This document shows positions 1 through 10,404 of a stretch of DNA of 64,000 bases, in pieces. The stretch lies in the NCBI GenBank assembly GCA_018141785.1, contig CP073341.1, positions 372,001-436,000 on the forward strand, written 5' to 3'. The stretch's first letter is position 1; each line of letters begins with the position of its first letter. The position numbers were made by a program, and so were the translations under genes. The notes under the pieces were generated by a model, which saw only the letters and a list, made by a program, of their open reading frames with translations, searched no databases and was not told the DNA's origin. The DNA comes from Candidatus Paraprochloron terpiosi LD05 (GTDB taxonomy: Bacteria; Cyanobacteriota; Cyanobacteriia; Cyanobacteriales; Prochloraceae).

Positions 1-123
1 GATCGGATTAAAATGACAGTAGAGTTAATAAATCCCATCGCTATCGAGCAAGGTATGCGCTTTGCTATCCGAGAAGGGGGACGTACTATTGGATCTGGAG
101 TAGTCTCCAAAATATTAAAATAG
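1..123 (+). CDS. tuf: Elongation factor Tu, C-terminal end (partial)
   Basis: The frame is open from the first base and encodes the last 40 residues of EF-Tu, the GTPase that delivers aminoacyl-tRNA to the ribosome. Recognisable parts are [20 protein letters not shown] and the closing [15 protein letters not shown], which belong to domain 3. The gene starts upstream of the window. It is followed 72 nt later by rpsJ in the same direction, the usual str-operon order in cyanobacteria (fus-tuf-rpsJ). Confidence 0.95.
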   Translation, partial: DRIKMTVELINPIAIEQGMRFAIREGGRTIGSGVVSKILK

Positions 124-195
124 AACTAAAAGAGAGCAGAAAACTTAATCTGCTCCTTTTTAGTTTGTAAAATCACTGAACCTTGACAACTAAAA

Positions 196-513
196 ATGGC
201 AACAATTCAGCAAAATAAAATTCGCATTCGTCTCAAAGCTTTTGACCGTCGCTTACTGGATACATCCTGTGAAAAGATTGTAGATACGGCCAACAGGACA
301 AACGCTACAGCTATCGGTCCGATCCCTTTACCCACCAAACGGAAGATTTACTGTCTGCTGCGATCGCCTCACGTAGATAAAGATTCCCGAGAACACTTTG
401 AAACTCGTACCCACCGAAGAATTATCGATATTTACCAACCTTCCTCCAAAACAATTGATGCTTTGATGAAACTTGATTTACCTGCGGCAGTGGATATTGA
501 AGTCAAACTATAA
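196..513 (+). CDS. rpsJ: 30S ribosomal protein S10
   Basis: Encodes a 105-residue S10, the normal bacterial length. S10 sits in the 30S head and also acts as NusE in transcription antitermination. [14 protein letters not shown] at the start, the loop [20 protein letters not shown] and the tail [17 protein letters not shown] are diagnostic. It lies 72 nt after tuf in the same orientation, so co-transcription is likely. The ATG at 196 gives the family N-terminus [17 protein letters not shown]. Nothing unusual. Confidence 0.98.
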   Translation: MATIQQNKIRIRLKAFDRRLLDTSCEKIVDTANRTNATAIGPIPLPTKRKIYCLLRSPHVDKDSREHFETRTHRRIIDIYQPSSKTIDALMKLDLPAAVDIEVKL

Positions 514-578
514 GTTAGTTATCTTGAGTAGTAGGGTGGGAAATTGCCCACCTTTCAAAATTTAATCCTAAGCTACCC

Positions 579-1034
579 ATGTCACCTATTAGCCATAAAC
601 GAGACAAACTTTATAATAGAGACTATTATCTTTGGTTAGAAGAAACTGCGCAACTATTAAAGGATAGAAACTTAGAGAAACTAGATGTAGTTAATTTAGT
701 TGAAGAAATTCAAGACATGGGAAGGAGCGAAAAGAGAGCGATTGAAAGTAATTTAGTTGTTCTTTTCCTGCACTTGCTGAAATATAAATATCAACCAGAC
801 AAACGTAGTAAAAGTTGGAAGTCAACAATTAGAGAACATCGTCGGAGATTAAGAAAAGCTTTTGAAGATAGCCCTAGTTTGAAAGGCTATTTTGTCGCAG
901 TATTTAAAGAATGCTATCTTGATGGGAGAGAACAAGCAGCAGATGAGACAGGCTTACCACTTGCAACTTTTCCCATAGAATCTCCTTTTACTTCAGAAGA
1001 AACCCTCAATTCCAACTACTTACCTAATCAATAA
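579..1034 (+). CDS. DUF29 family protein
   Basis: A 151-residue soluble protein of the DUF29 family, abundant in cyanobacteria and without a known biochemical role. Family features visible are YNRDYYLWLEETAQLLKDR near the N-terminus, LVEEIQDMGRSEKRAIESNL in the middle, and a helical segment with YQPDKRSKSWKSTIREHRR. It follows rpsJ by 65 nt but is not part of the ribosomal operon logic. DUF29 genes are often multicopy and sit near mobile or repeat-rich regions, as here just before the broken adhesin. Function unknown. Confidence 0.85.
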   Translation: MSPISHKRDKLYNRDYYLWLEETAQLLKDRNLEKLDVVNLVEEIQDMGRSEKRAIESNLVVLFLHLLKYKYQPDKRSKSWKSTIREHRRRLRKAFEDSPSLKGYFVAVFKECYLDGREQAADETGLPLATFPIESPFTSEETLNSNYLPNQ

Positions 1035-1204
1035 CTTAACTTAGTTAAAATTAATGAGTTAATATTCAAGCATAACTTTTGAACTAAGTTAATATAAATT
1101 TAATCTAAGTTTAGATAATATTTAGCCTTGTCTTAGTGGACAGGCAATTGGGATAGGTCGATCATGAACCTGTTATCAATAAGCAGATTTGAGGTCATCT
1201 CTCA

Positions 1205-2835
1205 ATGTTTGAAGCTAACAGTGTCGTTTTCATCGATTCTCAAATAAATCCCAACCAACTGATTGCTGGTATTGACGCTAAAATTTCTGTTCACTATCTC
1301 AATAGTGAGCAGGATGGGCTGGCTCAAATTCGTGAGGTTTTAGATCAATATCAAAACCTAGATGCGGTTCATATTGTTTCCCACGGGAGCGAGGGAAGCT
1401 TACAACTGGGATCGTCAGAGTTGAGTTTGAAAACCCTAGATCAATACAGGCAAGATATAGGGGATTGGTCGAACGCCCTCAAGGAGGATGCGGACATTCT
1501 CTTGTTTGGATGCAATGTGGCCCATGGGGAACGGGGTCAAGCGTTCATTCAGCAGCTCGACACCCTAACGGGAGCTGATATTGGGGCTTCGACGGATCTA
1601 ACGGGACATGTCAGATTAGGGGGAGATTGGACCCTGGAAGCGGCCACAGGCACCATTGAAGCCCAAAATCCTTTTGCCGCTGATAGCCTCACCAACTACC
1701 AAGGTACCCTGGCAAGTTTGACTGGTAGCCTGAGTGGCACGCAGGATTTCTCCGATGATGTGACGGTGAGTGGCGACCTGATCCTGAGCGGTGATGTAAC
1801 GCTAAATGTAGATAATTTCACCCTGGGCGAAAACTTTACCATCGCTGGAAATCATGACTCCACTCGCGATGATTTCACAATTAACTCCAGCGGAACTGTC
1901 AATATCGCCGGTGATATATTTGGAGGTGGTATTCGTGACATCACCATCAACGCCAAAGATATTGTCATCGCTGGAACATTCTTAATTTCAACCCGCTTAA
2001 TTAAAAGTATTGAAGGTTTAGGTCATGAAAATGATGCATCAAGCGGGAATTCTGGTGATTTGACCTTGGGGGTTTCCTATAGCTTTAGAAATCCAGAAGA
2101 CTCTGTTCTGCGAGCAAAGTATGGGGGCATTTTAGGCAACGCCAACCCCACCATTATCGTGGAGTCTGGGGCGAAACTTTTAGCTCATGCCAGCACAAAC
2201 CACTCTTCTGGTGACATCACGATTACTGCCCTTGATGAAACGCTCCAAACCCAAGTTCTCTCCTTCCCCACCCAGCCGCTGCGCGCCGCCACCATTGACA
2301 TTGACGGTGCAACCCTTAAAGGCAAGAATGTGAAAATTGAGGCTAGTGGCATCGATCCCAAGCTGTTTGGGGATGTGGTTGATGTCCCAGGTCTTAAACT
2401 CATTGACAAGGTGTTAATCTCCCCATTCCTGGAGGGCAGCGCTTCACTCCTCCAAAATTTACTCTTACCTGCCTCTGTGGAAGTGCGAATTTCTGGGGCA
2501 AATGCCACGGTGACGAAGAGTACGATTGATGCGAGTGGTGACGTTTCCATCAGTACTGAAGCCACTGCTGATAGTAGTGTCAGGGCGCACCGTAATATCT
2601 ACACGGCCGATGCCTCTTCCAGTGCAGCGGCTGGTGCAGCAAAACTCACCAGTCATATCGCGGTGGCCGTGGGTTACGCTGAAACGGATGCGGTCACCAA
2701 TGTGGAAGGAACGACCATTACCGCAGGCTCTGATGTCTCTATTACCTCAGAGATCAAAACTGTCTCCAACGTCACAGCACGGCTCTATGGCAACCTCCAG
2801 TTCGGTGGCCAAGGAGCAGACAACAATAACTATGG
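1205..2835 (+). CDS. Large DUF4347 surface/adhesin-like protein, exon 1
   Basis: First part of a giant cell-surface-type protein. Residues about 5-165 form a DUF4347 domain (AVHIVSHGSEGSLQLGSSEL, ILLFGCNVAHGERGQAFIQQ), the N-terminal module of many very large cyanobacterial extracellular proteins. From about residue 170 on it is beta-solenoid-like, rich in repeated Val/Ile-Thr-Gly strands (DVTVSGDLILSGDVTLNVDN). The ATG at 1205 has a TGAGGT stretch upstream. Reading through to the stop at 2881 enters a group II intron. The exon ends at 2835 with two bases of a Gly codon, completed by base 3829. Joined to 3829 it reads NNNYGGITAAVAVTNTTS without a break, so the intron is inferred to be spliced or was once spliced. 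No classical signal peptide is visible, which is common for DUF4347 proteins. Confidence 0.85.
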
Positions 2836-3828
2836 GGGCGACTCGTTCTGGGCGAAAAGTCGCGGCTTAATAGCCAAATGACATAACCCCAGGCTAGGTA
2901 TTTTGTACCTTGACAACTAAATCAGGAATGTTGGTGAGGAGCTGGTCAGCAATCAGTCTTCCAAGTCCAACCGCTTAGGGGATAAGCGAATCTCTATCTG
3001 CCCACACGCAACTGTGAATTCAAGCAGGCGATAGGGGTTAGTCTCCGGGGCGTGAAGCTGGGAACAGGGCGGAATCAGACACGAAAGTGACCCTGCCTAA
3101 TGCCGGAGAATCCATGGTCAACAGGTATCCTAGAAATAGGTACGCACTCACCGGAAAAAGCGTCTAATTTGTAGGAGTACAGCGTTTAGTTTGGGGGGAG
3201 ACCTCCTTAATGGGCAACAAGAACCGATAACCAAAACCCTGCTGCGTTTTGCATAGGATAGCAGCATTCCTAGGGGGTCGGTAGGCGAAGTGGTGAGACC
3301 TAAAGATTCGGAACAATTTCTGATTTGGAACGAGGAAAAACGAATGGTTCTTTCTAAGCGGGGTGGTACCCGGAGAGGGAGGGCAGACATACCTCTATCG
3401 AGACCATTCGGATAGGACGCGGGAACGAAAGCCACGATGCTAAACAATTGCCCGCAATGTGTTGGAGCTAATTTCTATCCAAAAAGGTGACGCCTAGGCT
3501 GAAAATATGCTGTATACCACCGTGGAGACACGGATGAGAGGATAACCTAGTTCCGAATTTGAGGTCTGGGTAAGACGACAGCCGAGTAGGAATCATTTTC
3601 AAACTCAGGTTCCTGTAAAACCGAGTAAGAACCAGTAAAACTGATGCTGGATAGGACAGGCAAAGATTGCCACAACCTGACGCACCAAACTAGATAGAGG
3701 CAATCAACGGATTTTATGCCCTTTGCGGTAGGTTTCAATCCACAGGTCATAGGAGCCGTGTGAGGTGAAAGTCTCACGCACGGTTCTGAAAGGGAGCTGG
3801 GGTGGGCGACCACTCCTTCGACCCGAAC
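2836..3828 (+). mobile_element. ORF-less group II intron (993 nt) inside the DUF4347 gene
   Basis: Boundaries were set by alignment to the other introns in this window. The 5' end GGGCGACTCGTTC corresponds to GTGCGGCTCGTTC of family A (second base T to G). The 3' end is a domain VI helix followed by TTCGACCCGAAC, which corresponds to the family A end CTCGACTCTAAT. Domain V is a 34-nt hairpin at 3753-3786 (GAGCCGTG...CACGGTTC) with the expected GTGAAAGTC loop region. No reverse transcriptase is encoded. Removal joins the two parts of the host gene in frame. The non-standard first base pair region (GGGCG instead of GTGCG) is a possible splicing defect. Confidence 0.85.
3753..3786 (+). ncRNA. 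Group II intron domain V hairpin
   Basis: A 34-nt stem-loop that begins GAGCCGTG and ends CACGGTTC, the catalytic domain V of the surrounding intron. The basal and distal stems can pair fully, so the catalytic core looks intact in this copy. Domain VI follows at about 3790-3822. Confidence 0.85.
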
Positions 3829-6800
3829 CATAACCGCTGCGGTTGCGGTAACAAATACCACCTCCAAGGTTCTGCTGGACAAGGGTAGCAGTATCACTTC
3901 GGGTGGCAATGTGGACATTACGGCAGGGGGAAAGGTTGAGAGTGGAGCCAAGGCTAACACCTCCATCTTCAGCACCGGGAACTTGGCCACTGGAGTTTCG
4001 GTTAACCACGATGATACGGAAGTGAAGGCGATCGTCCACGGAGATATTACCGCCGCTGGACAAATCAGTGAAGAAGAAGAACCGACACTCATCAAGAGCC
4101 ATAAGGTTAACCTTAACGAAAATACCATTGCATTTGACGGACTCCATGGTTTTAAGGATGGCGAGTTCGTCACTTATTTGAATGAAAGTGAAGGGATTAA
4201 CACCGAGGATGTGGGGGGGCTCAAGGATGAGGAAACTTACGTTGTCCATGTGGAAGATGACCAGACGATTAAGCTCTCTCGTGGTCCAGCGATCGACATT
4301 AATGCCAATGCAGCGAATGAAGGGGCAATCCACAGCCTCAGTCGCCAAGAGGTTAAAGCCTTAACCCCCGTTGACAGGACATTAACGGTGGGGGCAGTTG
4401 ATACGAGTCGCAATACGATCACGTTAAATAATCATGGCTTAGAAACGGGAAATCAGGTTGCTTACCGGATTGGTGAGAACGCTACGGCGATTGAGGGATT
4501 GGAAGCGGATACTAGCTTTCACGTGATTGTTGTTGATGACAATACGATTCAGCTAGCCGCAGATCCTGAATTATTAGTGGTAGACAGCACTGATATTGAG
4601 GAGAACTGGATTCAAATTAGCGATAGCGGCTTGACGGTGGGCCAAGAAGTGGTTTATCGAGTTGGGGAGACAGCCATTGGTGGTCTGACCGATAATGGGC
4701 GATATCATGTTGTTGAGATTTCCGGTGATAAGATTAAACTTGCTGCTGAAACGGCTGAGGGAACTCCGATCGACCTAACAGGAGCAGGAACGGGAACCCA
4801 TACCTTTGAGAAATTTACGGCGATCGACCTCACGGGGACAGGATCTGGCCAGCAGACCATTGAGACCTATGTTGACCTCAGGACTCTTGTGAATGAGCAG
4901 GAGAATACCATTACCCTTGCTAACCATGGTTGGGTGACGGGGCAAGAGGTAATCTATCGAGCCAACACCACGGATGAGATTGAAGAGATTGACGGGTTGA
5001 TCGATCTGGCTACCTATTATGTGATTGTTGTAGACGAGAACAGGATTAAGCTGGCGGGGGATTTAGGTGATCTGGCGGCAGGAAATGAAGTTGATATCGA
5101 ATCAGTGGGAATTGGGTTAAACCACGAATTAGACTTTTACCATCAGGAAGAATTCACTTTAGAGCCTCAACAAGTCGATATCAGTGCCAATACATTAAGC
5201 CTTCCTGAACAATCTGTCGATACCAGTGCTAACACATTAAGCCGTTTCTATAATGGTCAGCTTGTTCATTACAGCAAAGCAGGCAATAGCAGTCCTATCG
5301 GCGGCTTGGAAGATGACAAGTATTATTTTGTCATCGTCAAGGATGACAGCACGATTCAATTAGCCTCAAGCCGACAGAATGTGGACGATCAAGTACAGAT
5401 CGACCTCACCGATAGTGGCACCGGGACTGGGCATCAGTTGACCGCCATTCAAAACACTACAAGGTTCAATGCCCGCACGGCGGTCAACAGCGAAAAAAAT
5501 TCTTTTACCATCAACGGGCACGGCTTCCAAACGGGTGACACGGTAGTTTACAACACCGATGCCACCTTCAATGCCGAAGCCTTTGCCCATATCAACCGCA
5601 CCTTCGATCCCAATGGGAAAATTAACATCGCCAACAACACGATCTCGATCGCTGCCCAAACCCTGGAAACTGGAGACAAGGTGGTCTACCAATCTGGTTA
5701 TGTCCTTGATGTGGGCAGTGCACAGAATCAGGCCATCGGCGGGTTGACGAGTAATAAATCATATTACCTGATCAAAGTTGATGACAATACAATCAAGCTT
5801 GCGGCGTCTGAAGCGGATGCTTTAGCGGGTCAAGCAATCGATTTGACTTCCGTCGGTAGCGGCTCATTGCATACCCTGTTCAGCGAAGGAGCAGAAGCTA
5901 TCCTGGTGGACGATCGCGAGATTTATGGTCTGGAAAATACAGCAACGTATTATGTCAGCGTCATTGACCAGAATACATTCCGACTCACCGAGACCAGGGA
6001 GGCTGCCTTTGATGCTGAGTTTGTTGACCTGAATAGCACCGACTTTGGCGAGGGTCATCGTTTGCAGCGGGCGGATCGGGATTCTCCACCGGGAATTTCG
6101 ATTGATGCGAACTTGAAAGCCCGCGATCGCTCCAATGGCGGTGGGGCAGCGCGATCGACACCAAAACTGCGACACTTTATCAAAAACCCTGACCTGATTG
6201 CCAATGCAGTTGCTGGCGGAGGCTATCGTTTGCTGGACCAGTCCAGATCTGGCGATCTGCTTAAGGGTAAAACGCCCAAGGGTGAGAATGAACGAGAATC
6301 TCCTTTTAAGGAGCCTAAAGGAAAGAACCGCTTTTCTGTTGGTCTAGGCGTGGCGTTAAACCTGGTTGACCATGATGTTCTGGCTGAGGTGGGGTCGGAG
6401 GAGAATCCAACTGTCGATACAGTCCTGAAATCCGATGCCAATATCAGTGTGAATGCAAAAATAGAACAGAAGGTGCAAACGCGAGCCAGTGGGGGAACTG
6501 GGAAATCAGAGGCAGGTTTGGCCTTGGGATTAGCCATCGGTGTCAGTGACTATGACAACTCAGCCCAAGCTATTATTCAAGGGAATGCTCGATTGGATGC
6601 CAAAGAGGCGATCGATGTCACATCCAAAGTTGAGTATCCGTTCCTATTTGATGTTGACGATCTTGCCAGTCTGGATGATACTGAAGAGGGCGACCTGACC
6701 AGTGCCTTTGATGAAAACGACCAAGTTAACAATAGCCTGAAGCTGGCTGAGTTAATCGGAATCGACGTTCTGTTTGGTGGCAACCTCTTGATTTCAAAAT

Positions 6801-7429
6801 TCACCAATACCTTTGCTGCTACGAAGAACACGGGCAAAATAGACAAGGGTCAGATCAAAGGTGCTAGCTATGGCTTCAACGGGACTATTGTTGTCAACGA
6901 TTACGATAATGTTTCCGAGGCAATAATCCGAGGCGGAGCCCAAATTAACCAGAATACGGATTACCAGACCGATCAACAATCCGTCAATGTTAAGGCTGAC
7001 ACAGATATTGTCCTAGTGGGTCTGGTGGGGATGTTTCACTTAGATGCGGCGCTGGATGTTCTAGCTACTAAGACCTTCAATACCCCCCTCAATGCCAAGA
7101 AGGAAAATAACCTACAATCCGCCTTTAACCCCTGGGGGAATACGTCTCAGAATGGTGTTGGGGCCTCCGTGTTTGCGGAACTGCTGAACAATACTACCAC
7201 CGCTAAGATCGAACGGGGCTCAAAGGTTCACACTGGCGCTCATGGTGATGGCTTAAAGGTGAAAGCTAAGGAAAAGGTTATTGTTGTTGGCTTAACCCAG
7301 TCTGGAGCCCAGGTGGAGGGATTTGGTCTGGCAGGTTCAGGTTCGGGCTATGCACATAATAGTCGCACAATCGCCCAAATCGAATCGGGCGTGACCCTCG
7401 GCATCCGCGATGGCGAGGGTGGCCCCTGA
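3829..7429 (+). CDS. DUF4347 surface protein, exon 2 (modular repeat region)
   Basis: Continues the frame of exon 1 from base 3829 (open back to the intron boundary) to a premature TGA at 7427-7429. It carries at least six to eight repeats of about 70-90 residues, roughly between 4090 and 6060. Each repeat follows the plan NTITLxxHGLxTGxxVxYR, a Gly-Gly-Leu turn, YYVIVVDDNTIKLA, then IDLTxxGxGxHxL. After about 6300 it returns to beta-solenoid-type sequence (AEVGSEENPTVDTVLKSDAN). Such modules suggest an extracellular or surface role; the ligand is unknown. The TGA is caused by a 29-nt palindromic insertion at 7399-7427. Without those bases the frame runs on as GVTLTVNAHSD. Confidence 0.8.
7395..7419 (+). 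repeat. SDR-alpha palindromic repeat, frameshifting the adhesin
   Basis: Imperfect palindrome CCCTCGGCATC-CGC-GATGGCGAGGG with the single G/G mismatch seen in the other SDR-alpha copies (8404, 8646, 41957, 48764). It is flanked by CCCT at 7395-7398 and 7424-7427, a possible target duplication. Deleting bases 7399-7427 (29 nt) restores the reading frame of the surface-protein gene exactly. Confidence 0.8.
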
Positions 7430-8316
7430 CCGTGAATGCCCACAGCGATGCGGTGAGGGTAAATGCAGCCCTGACCCTGGTCAAATCTAAGAATATTGGC
7501 GTGGGCATCGGGGTGGCGATCGATGATAGCGATCGCCAGGTGAGAGCCATTATTGGGGATGACAAGGACGATGCGGAGGCGATCGCCGCTCGCCAGAGCG
7601 AAACAGATCCGACCCAAAAACCCCGGACCTCGATTAATGTATCGGGCGATATCGATGTCAGTGCCAAGGTCACTGGCGCTGTGGTCAGCACTGCGTTAGG
7701 GATCAACTGGGCCCAAGCCGTATCCAGTGGAAGCCCTAGCAGTCAATCGTCGGGTAGTGGCAGCTCCAGTGGCTCTTCGTTAATAAATGAACCCTCCCCC
7801 ACCGCCACAACATTTGGTCATGACCTTAGTTTTCCATCACTTCCTGAATCTGGCTCTTCTTTTCAGCCTTATTCAAGCTCTTCAAACCCGTCACCTTCAT
7901 CCTCTGGAACACAATCACCTACTAAAAAGCCCTTTGGCAAGTTGTCCAAGTTAGAAAACGACGTTGGTGATAAGTTCTTAAAGCACCTCAAGAAACTAAC
8001 CTACGAACGCCGTTCCTTCGCCTTGGGAATCACCGGAGGCGTGGCTGGCAACATTCAAACAGAGTCTGCTAAGGCCTACATCTATGACTACCATGGCGAC
8101 GGATTGGTCACCGCGAGAGAGGGCGGTGATGTGCGGGTTAATAGTGAAAACCAAACCCTGACCCTGTCCATTGCGGGTCTCTTAACGGCGGCGGGTACAA
8201 AACAGGAAAATAAGCCAACTAAAGTTCCGAGCTCGCGGCTGTGGATAGATACAGATGGCTCATCCTCTAGCGACGATCAATCCATTGTCTCAGCTTCTTT
8301 GGGGGCCGTCAAAAGA
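7428..8316 (+). pseudogene. DUF4347 surface protein, third segment, truncated
   Basis: Third part of the surface-protein gene, in the frame opened after the SDR-alpha insertion (VNAHSDAVRVNAALTLVKSK). It contains solenoid-like sequence, then a low-complexity linker of Ser/Gly/Pro (SSGSGSSSGSSL, SSSSNPSPSSSGTQ) and a further beta-rich block ending SSSDDQSIVSASLGAVKR. Similarity to a protein stops at about 8313-8317, where group II intron sequence begins abruptly. No continuation is found beyond the intron. The 3' part of the gene, where secretion or anchoring signals might lie, is missing. The whole gene would encode about 2,000 residues up to this point. Confidence 0.75.
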
Positions 8317-8403
8317 TGAGTCCCAAGGGTTCAAAACAATAGTTCATTCCCAACGAGTAAAAACTCGCTTAACTTCCACGGAAACTGGGGATTCCAAGCC
8401 CAA

Positions 8404-8428
8404 CCCCCGCCATCGCGGATGCCGGGGG
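8404..8428 (+). repeat. SDR-alpha copy in intron A2
   Basis: Palindrome CCCCCGCCATC...GATGCCGGGGG, in inverted orientation relative to the copy at 8646. It replaces the short segment that in copy A3 joins the 5' part to GTGGTGGGGTCGCCTGATTA. Confidence 0.75.
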
Positions 8429-8645
8429 CGCGGCTGCGCAGGAGCAGGCATGTGAAGTGGTGGGGTCGCCTGATTAACGGCCTATCGGAAAGGCGAGGGT
8501 AAGAGAGGGCGTAACTGCCCGATGGTTTCTACAGAAAAGATACTCAACGTAATTATCAGAGCGACTAACGAGGTCAAAATTGTGAATATCACTAACCAGA
8601 CTTCAACCGAATACCGCAGTCTGAAAGCCTTGAGACTCCACTTAG

Positions 8646-8670
8646 CCCCCGGCATCCTCGATGGCGGGGG
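8646..8670 (+). repeat. SDR-alpha copy inside the intron RT gene
   Basis: CCCCCGGCATC-CTC-GATGGCGGGGG. Compared with copy A3, 24 nt stand where 13 nt are expected (net +11), which breaks the maturase frame after residue 22. Confidence 0.75.
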
Positions 8671-9940
8671 GCGGGGAAGATTGGCCGGAGGGCTGACGAT
8701 GTCTGGAAAGACCTACCATGGAAGCGATTCCGAGGGCAGGTATTTCGGTTACAACGGTGTATCTTCAAAGCGCAAAAGAACAATCAAAAAGCCAAGGTCA
8801 AACGTTTACAACGGCTCTTACTTCGGAGTCGTGCAGCCCAGGCACTGGCCGTCAAACAAGTAACACAGTTAAATACAGGGCGTAAGTCCCCCGGAGTTGA
8901 TGGGAAAACAGCACTCTCCACCAGAGAGCGTCTAGTGTTGTGTCAAAGGCTGAATAAGCACTGGTACCACTGGAAACACCAGCAACTGAGAAGGGTAAAT
9001 ATCCCCAAGCCAAACGGCAAAACAAGGGGATTAGGCATCCCGACAATAGCCGACCGGGCATGGCAAGCGTTGCTCAAGTTAGCAGCCGAGCCTGCCTACG
9101 AAGCAACTGCCGGAGAAAGAAGCTACGGCTTCCGACCCGGTCGCTGTACTGCGGACGCACAAAAGCTAATCTTCGACAACCTAAAGAGCCAAACAAATGG
9201 CAAGGACAAGCTGATTCTGGAAACAGATATCAGCAAATGCTTTGACGAAATTGACCACAAGGTCATGCTCGATGGAATAGTCCTACCAATCGAAGCTTTA
9301 AAGAGGTTAAAGAGGGCAGTAAAAGCAGGCGTTCGTGGCGAATACCCCTCCAGTATAAAGGGCACACCCCAAGGCGGGGTTATCTCACCCCTACTGGCCA
9401 ACATCGCTCTAGATGGATTTGAGAACCTAGGGTCAAACCAATGGAAGAGAGAACGGTCAAGGCCGCTAATAAGGGGCATTCGTTACGCGGACGACGCGGT
9501 CTTTATCTGTAAACCCGGAGCTGACACCAAGAGGCTACGGGAGGACATCGACGAATTTTTGAAGTCCAGAGGGCTAAGAATTAACGAAACTAAGACTAAG
9601 GTGAGTAAAGCTACGGATGGTTTCGATTTCCTGGGGTGGCGCTTCCGCGTTAATTCCCGTGGAGTCTTCAAATCCACACCGAGTTGGGAGAATCATGCAG
9701 ACATCAAGGCTAAGGTAAAAGCTACTTGGAGAAATGGCGCAACCACGGAGGCTCGCCTGAAAAGGATAGAGTCACAAGTCCGAGGCGGTCGTCAAAATCA
9801 TAAAAACTGCGATATGAACAAGCACTCGCTATGGTCGCTCAATCACTGGGTTTGGCGTAAGCTGAGGCGGGAAAAACGCAGAATGGCAATTAAGGAAGCT
9901 AAGAAAGCAAGACGTCTGGCTATCAAGGGTAAACCCTCAG

Positions 9941-9959
9941 GAGCGCGCGAGGCGCGCTC
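9941..9959 (+). repeat. Perfect small hairpin in the intron RT gene
   Basis: GAGCGCGC-GAG-GCGCGCTC, an 8-bp perfect stem with a 3-nt loop. It is absent from the aligned position in copy A3. Together with the local changes (net -7 nt) it separates the RT and HNH frames. Confidence 0.65.
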
Positions 9960-10327
9960 ACATCAGAGCAGATAAAGAAAGCTTTCCCAACAATTCCCCG
10001 GAAAGTCAATGGCCACGTAATGGTCAAAGGTAATGCCTCACCCTTCGATGGGAATATCTCCTATTGGGTCAGTCGAAATTCCAAACTATATAGTGGGCCA
10101 ACCGCTGAAGCTATCAAGCGACAGAAGGGTAAGTGTCAGCATTGCAACCGTAAGTTCATGGAGATAGACGGTACCGTGGAGTTGCACCACATAGACGGTA
10201 ACCACAACAACTGGAAACGTAAGAATCTAGTTGCCCTCCACCGAGAATGTCACCAAGCGCAGACGGTACACCGAAAACGCATTAAAGACGGACTCGCGAA
10301 GCGCGCCGTTAAGGCATAGGAGCACCT

Positions 10328-10361
10328 GAGCCGGATGCGGTGAAAGTCGCATGTCCGGTTC
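10328..10361 (+). ncRNA. Group II intron domain V (copy A2)
   Basis: 34-nt hairpin GAGCCGGATG...CATGTCCGGTTC with the conserved GTGAAAGTC segment. It is not interrupted here, unlike the two relic copies at 41870-42152 and 44797-45114. Confidence 0.8.
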
Positions 10362-10404
10362 GTCGGAGAGGGGCGAGCTGCGTGGCAGCTCCCTCGACTC
10401 TAAT

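Larger units (their letters stand above)
8582..10319 (+). pseudogene. Group II intron-encoded protein (RT-maturase-HNH), broken
   Basis: Remnant of an intron-encoded reverse transcriptase/maturase with a C-terminal HNH endonuclease; the intact length would be about 575 residues. The N-terminus NITNQTSTEYRSLKALRLHL (from the GTG at 8582) is followed by an SDR-alpha insertion at 8646 that replaces 13 nt by 24 nt and shifts the frame. The RT region then runs openly at 8935-9975, with GIRYADDAVF and SSIKGTPQGGVISPLLANIAL. A second palindrome at 9941-9959 shifts the frame again. The HNH part follows at 10020-10319 (CQHCNRKF, ELHHIDGNHNNW, ALHRECH). RT motifs are intact but no single frame joins RT and HNH. 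Copy A3 on the other strand allows direct comparison. Confidence 0.9.
8314..10404 (+). mobile_element. 5'-truncated group II intron, family A (copy A2)
   Basis: The sequence from GATGAGTCCCAAGGGTTC (8316 on) matches the interior of family A introns at 48420 and 51003 (minus strand). About 550 nt of domain I present in those copies are missing, so this copy lacks its 5' splice site. It carries a broken RT-HNH gene (8582-10319), an intact-looking domain V (10328-10361), domain VI, and the family 3' end CTCGACTCTAAT at 10404. The left junction is surface-protein DNA and the right junction is a tnpB remnant, so the flanks do not belong to one gene. Confidence 0.85.

Noticed and set aside
3148-4348. 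Minus-strand open frames of 99 to 214 codons across the first intron and exon 2
   Set aside because: They cross the intron boundary, show no domain and mirror the coding strand. They are shadows.
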